Origin: Sphingomonas sp. S2M10
GTDB lineage: Bacteria; Pseudomonadota; Alphaproteobacteria; Sphingomonadales; Sphingomonadaceae
DNA length: 64,000 nt
NCBI RefSeq assembly: GCF_012650175.1
Contig: NZ_JAAILI010000086.1
Span: forward strand, 62,001-126,000
Reading direction: 5' to 3'
This document shows, one piece after another, positions 60,669 to 64,000 of the stretch. Position 1 is the first letter of the stretch. Every line of letters begins with the position of its first letter. The notes under the pieces are model-generated. The model saw only the letters and a list, made by a program, of their open reading frames with translations. It ran no database searches and was not told where the DNA came from. The position numbers and the translations under genes were made by a program.

Positions 60669-62609
60669 TCAGACGCGAAGCGCCTCTTCGTCGCAAATAA
60701 CCGCCTGACCTTCCCGCGTCTCGGACCTGGCGGCTGCGACGGGACAGGCGGTTCCGACGGTGAAGTGCTTCAAGAACAGCTTCATCACGTGGCTAACGCC
60801 CTCCGGAGTTACCTCGCGAAGGTCTTCGCCGAAATAGCGCCCTCGATTGAAGTTGCCAGTGATTATTTCGAAGGAGGGAAAATATTCCACCCAGTCATGT
60901 GCTGCCGAAAGCTCCTCGGCTGCCACGCGCAGCGCCGCCTTGCTGTACGTCGTCGAAGTCAAAACATGGTTGGGCGCGTATGTAGCCTCGAGCGGGACCG
61001 GCGAAACGGTCAAGATGACGCGAGCGGAGGCATTAACGCTGCGAAGCTTCTTGAAAAACTGCGTCATTTCCACAACTATTTCCGCTGCGGAATAGTTGTG
61101 GAAGCGGTATTTGGCGGTGTCCATTTCCCCACCCACAACGCCGGGAGCGAGCGGGAACACCGCACCGTCGGACACTGCTTGCCAGCTCTCGGTTAGCCCG
61201 AGCGTAAAAACGAACACATCGAGCGATCGCCACATCTCGTTGACGCTCGCAAAATGTGCATCGCGGTCGCGCAGCAGGGATTCGACATCATGAAAGCCGT
61301 CCGGCTCTACTCTTGGGCGGAATGGATCCACGAGGCTCCCGTCACTCCGCGTCCAAGCCATGTCCTCGGGCTGAAACGCGCCTGCCGCGCGATCAAATAG
61401 CTGATTGAGTTGCGCTGCGGTGTAGATGTTGCCGTAGCGCGCCGAGAACGTGCCGAATTGGCGGTGGAGTCGCTCGGTTTCGTCTGCAGGGCCTTGTTCT
61501 GCGACGAAGTAGTTATACCCCGACTTGGAAAGCGCCTTTGCGATGTGCTGCGCAAAGCAACTACCTGCGGTAGCAATGCGGTCGTTTCGGCCGATACGCT
61601 TCATCGGCGGCGTCACGGGATCGAAATCCTCCATCCGTACCGAGGAAACGCCCTTTCGCCAGAACTGGCGATCCGGCAATCCGCGATAAGGATGCGAACG
61701 GCCGGAGGATGCTGACTGCCGCTTTGCGTGATTATCGATGAGCTCCGCATAGCGCTGGTCATCCAGCCGTGAGCACTGCAGATCAGCAGGATCATACTGG
61801 TTATATACATCATAGCTCGCGGACACAAAGCTTTCCAGCGAATAAGCGGTTAGCTTGTCGCCATAGGCACGCTTCCCGCTAGGCGGCTTGAAGATATACT
61901 CGCCGTCGCAGCCGAAGGATTGGGCGAGCTCGGGGTAAATAGGCCAAATCATGTGTGTAGTTAGCTGGTCCGGAATCAGCCCTTCCGGGAAACGGAGCGC
62001 CGGCTGTTCACCCAGCTTCTTGACGAGCGCCCTTGCCAAGCCAGCGAGAACGATCGGCTTCGGGTGGTTTGGCGTGTGCATAAAAGGCGCGGATCGCATC
62101 CAACTGGCCTGCTCGGCGGCCAGATCGAGATCGCACTCCTCGGCGTCAGACGCCAATTCCGCCATCGCCAACTGTAGATAGTCGAAGTAGCCCAGCCTTC
62201 GATAGCTGCTCTCGTTGAACAGCGTGATCGCCTCGTGGACAGGAAGCTTTGCCTTCCAAGCAGCGAATGCAATCGCGGAGTTGCTATTGTGAAGGGGTGT
62301 GGAGATCAAACCCTTGGGGCCGCGCACGAACACGCAATCCGGGTGGAAGCCAGTAAAATAGACCGTCGGACAAAGAATAACTTCGCGCTCGATGCCCGCC
62401 TGCTGTAGTGCTGCTCGGACCCGCTTTTCCATAACCGTCTGCACGATCAAGGTATCGGCCGTGACAAGCTCGTCTAAAGAAATAATGCCGGTGTTTATTT
62501 CCCGAGAAAAACCAGGAAGGAATATGGCATTTGGTAGCATCGCGGCCAGATAATCGCTGAGAGGGCGCGCTTGGCAGTTGCCAATCACAGCGAAAGTCTT
62601 ATTAGTCAT
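60669..62609 (-). CDS. WcbI-GSCFA fusion protein of capsule locus
   Basis: A 646-residue two-domain protein. The N-terminal part (residues 1-~300) matches WcbI, a capsule-biosynthesis enzyme of SGNH-like fold: FAVIGNCQARPLSDYLAAML (GNCQ at 10-13). The C-terminal part starts at GRNDRIATAGSCFAQHI (GSCFA at 349-353), a domain also of the GDSL/SGNH type that may act as an acyl or acetyl hydrolase or transferase on glycans. The start at ATG 62609 has no clear ribosome site. GC content is slightly lower than in the neighbours. It is the first gene of the minus-strand capsule block, divergent from the sulfotransferase gene. Confidence 0.82.
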   Translation of the reverse strand: MTNKTFAVIGNCQARPLSDYLAAMLPNAIFLPGFSREINTGIISLDELVTADTLIVQTVMEKRVRAALQQAGIEREVILCPTVYFTGFHPDCVFVRGPKGLISTPLHNSNSAIAFAAWKAKLPVHEAITLFNESSYRRLGYFDYLQLAMAELASDAEECDLDLAAEQASWMRSAPFMHTPNHPKPIVLAGLARALVKKLGEQPALRFPEGLIPDQLTTHMIWPIYPELAQSFGCDGEYIFKPPSGKRAYGDKLTAYSLESFVSASYDVYNQYDPADLQCSRLDDQRYAELIDNHAKRQSASSGRSHPYRGLPDRQFWRKGVSSVRMEDFDPVTPPMKRIGRNDRIATAGSCFAQHIAKALSKSGYNYFVAEQGPADETERLHRQFGTFSARYGNIYTAAQLNQLFDRAAGAFQPEDMAWTRSDGSLVDPFRPRVEPDGFHDVESLLRDRDAHFASVNEMWRSLDVFVFTLGLTESWQAVSDGAVFPLAPGVVGGEMDTAKYRFHNYSAAEIVVEMTQFFKKLRSVNASARVILTVSPVPLEATYAPNHVLTSTTYSKAALRVAAEELSAAHDWVEYFPSFEIITGNFNRGRYFGEDLREVTPEGVSHVMKLFLKHFTVGTACPVAAARSETREGQAVICDEEALRV

Positions 62610-62800
62610 GTGCTTTGACGCTCCACGTTCCAAACTCCTCGGGGCAAAGATTGGTCGCATAGCCCGAGACAGCAACGATGATCGAATATCTCGTTTAGGC
62701 ACGCGGCATCTTTATTGGCGTCGCTGTGGCAAGCGAACGCGAGGGGTCCATGTCCCGCGTTATTGACTTCCGTTCGCACCATAAGCAAGAGCCCCACTCG

Positions 62801-64000
62801 ATGGAACAGGTTAAAAGTGCGCTATCCACGACGACCCCCCTTGCTGCCGGGGCCGACGAGGGTGAGGTCGGAAACGCGAAGCGAACCTGCCTTCTGATAT
62901 TGGGAATGCACCGAAGCGGCACGTCCGCTTTGACCAGGACGCTCTCGCTTCTCGGCGCGGCATTGCCGTCGACGCTGCTGGGCGAAGATGGTTCGGGCGT
63001 GGCGAGCAATCCGCTGGGTCATTGGGAGCCCGAAAGGGTCGTGGCGCTGAACGACGCGGCGTTGCAGGCGGCGGGTAGCAAATGGCGTACACCGTTCGGC
63101 GTGGACCCTAGCTGGTACGAGACCGGCGAGGCGCGCGCGTTTCGCGAGCGCGCCGTGGACCTGCTCGCCCGCGAATACGGGGCCGCCAGGCTGTTCGTGC
63201 TGAAGGATCCGCGCACCTGCCTGCTGGCGCCCCTGTGGCTGGGTGCGCTGGAGGATGCTGGCATCGCCGCGGCGCCGGTGCACGTCTATCGCAGTCCGGC
63301 CGAAGTCGCGGCATCGCTGCAGAAGCGGAACGACATCGATCCGCCGCTGGGCGAGCTTCTCTGGCTGCGCTATGTTCTCGATGCGGAGCGGGCGACGCGG
63401 GGGCTGGTGCGCTGCCACCTCCGCTATGACAGCCTGCTCGTCGACTGGATGGGCACGGCGGAGCATGTCGCCGATGCGCTGGGGATTGCGTGGCCGGTCG
63501 CGCCGACGAGCGCGGCCCAGGAAATCGGTGCATTCATCGCGCCGTCGGCCCGGCATCATGTCGACGAACAGCCGAGCAGGGCGGTGGGCTCGGTCGACGA
63601 CGTTTACCGGTTGATGAAGCGCTGGGCCGACAAAGGCGAATCGCGCGATGACTGGGCCGCACTCGATGCGGCGCGCGAAGATCTGGATCGTAGCGTCCGG
63701 ATTCTGTCCGGCCCGATCGACGCGGCATTCGACCTGACGGCGAAGGCGGCGAAGCTGCGGAAAATCCGTGCCGGCCTCGATACCGAAGCGGGGGCGCTGC
63801 GCACCTCCAAGGACGCGCTGGAAGCCCGGGTAGGCGAGCTGGAGGGTGCGCTGGCGCAGACGGAGGCGGCGCGGCGGACCGACGAGATCGCGCTTGCCGA
63901 AGCGCGCACCGCCGGCGAAATGGTCGAACGCGAATGGAAATCGCGCCTCGCCGGGCTCGAGGCGCTGATCGCGGTCCTTCGCGAGAATGCCGACGCCGCC
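62801..64000 (+). CDS. Sulfotransferase-like protein with coiled coil, 3' end outside window
   Basis: An open frame of 400 codons from ATG 62801 to the window end without a stop. Residues 30-45 contain a P-loop LGMHRSGTSALT, the 5'-phosphosulfate loop of bacterial sulfotransferases; GHWEPERVVALNDAAL and LFVLKDPRTC (3'-PAPS region) follow. From about residue 320 the sequence turns into a charged helical coiled coil (ALRTSKDALEARVGELEGAL). Such long proteins are often fused to glycosyltransferases in surface-glycan loci, but the rest is not seen. The 191-base gap before it is relatively AT-rich and shows no clear promoter. Confidence 0.8.
   Translation, partial: MEQVKSALSTTTPLAAGADEGEVGNAKRTCLLILGMHRSGTSALTRTLSLLGAALPSTLLGEDGSGVASNPLGHWEPERVVALNDAALQAAGSKWRTPFGVDPSWYETGEARAFRERAVDLLAREYGAARLFVLKDPRTCLLAPLWLGALEDAGIAAAPVHVYRSPAEVAASLQKRNDIDPPLGELLWLRYVLDAERATRGLVRCHLRYDSLLVDWMGTAEHVADALGIAWPVAPTSAAQEIGAFIAPSARHHVDEQPSRAVGSVDDVYRLMKRWADKGESRDDWAALDAAREDLDRSVRILSGPIDAAFDLTAKAAKLRKIRAGLDTEAGALRTSKDALEARVGELEGALAQTEAARRTDEIALAEARTAGEMVEREWKSRLAGLEALIAVLRENADAA

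Overview
The window is a GC-rich, tightly packed chromosomal segment that looks like a pigmented Sphingomonas or a close relative in the Sphingomonadaceae. The signs are a carotenoid operon (crtY-crtI-crtB), a PEPxxWA-type C-terminal sorting signal, two large TonB-dependent receptors, an EcfG-type general-stress promoter, and palindromic intergenic repeats of a kind common in this family. I see no insertion sequence, phage, CRISPR array or rRNA. No species name can be supported from the sequence alone.

Layout. 1-18.9 kb is mostly housekeeping: an Atm1-type exporter (cut by the window edge), a divergent tlpA-like/argH pair, argH-lipoprotein-lysA-siroheme gene-CorA/ZntB transporter joined by short overlaps, a TonB receptor with an M28 peptidase, tRNA-Leu(GAG), a MATE pump, and the run ftsE-ftsX-ydcF-plsC. 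18.9-29 kb is the pigment and envelope block: crtY-crtI, a LOG-family gene and crtB on the minus strand, a PEP-CTERM protein, a second TonB receptor, a di-iron membrane hydroxylase, a DUF2141 protein and a MipA/OmpV protein. 29-33.5 kb holds two coupled Gfo/Idh/MocA oxidoreductases and thiC behind a TPP riboswitch. 33.5-34.8 kb is a small AT-rich insert with an unknown membrane-anchored protein and antitoxin relics. 34.8-49 kb returns to core genes: ung, ubiG, lysC, a nitronate monooxygenase-like gene, ptsP, a RodZ-like gene, cpoB, tilS, ftsH, and a stress-type small protein divergent from a manganese catalase.

49-64 kb is a cell-surface polysaccharide region. It has an FrhB-like/polysaccharide pyruvyl transferase pair, a GT2 glycosyltransferase with a DUF5672 protein, and a minus-strand capsule locus read from right to left: a WcbI-GSCFA fusion, kdsA, a DXD glycosyltransferase, kpsE, kpsM, kpsT, kpsF and a kdsB-like gene. 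KpsF, KdsA and the KdsB-like enzyme would supply a CMP-activated Kdo-type sugar. KpsE-KpsM-KpsT would export a finished glycan, and the fusion protein and glycosyltransferase would build or decorate it. No KdsC phosphatase, KpsC/KpsS linker enzyme or KpsD outer-membrane channel is in view. A sulfotransferase-like protein with a coiled coil runs off the right edge.

The points most worth a second look are the interlocked tlpA/argH starts with a probable AUC start for argH, the decayed mixed antitoxin pair in the AT-rich insert, the EcfG-type promoter before an unknown small hydrophilic protein, a strong-SD upstream ORF over a (GC)5 tract before the pyruvyl transferase, changed active-site residues in the KdsB-like enzyme, the WcbI-GSCFA fusion, and RNA hairpins over the Shine-Dalgarno sequences of thiC and of a TonB receptor.
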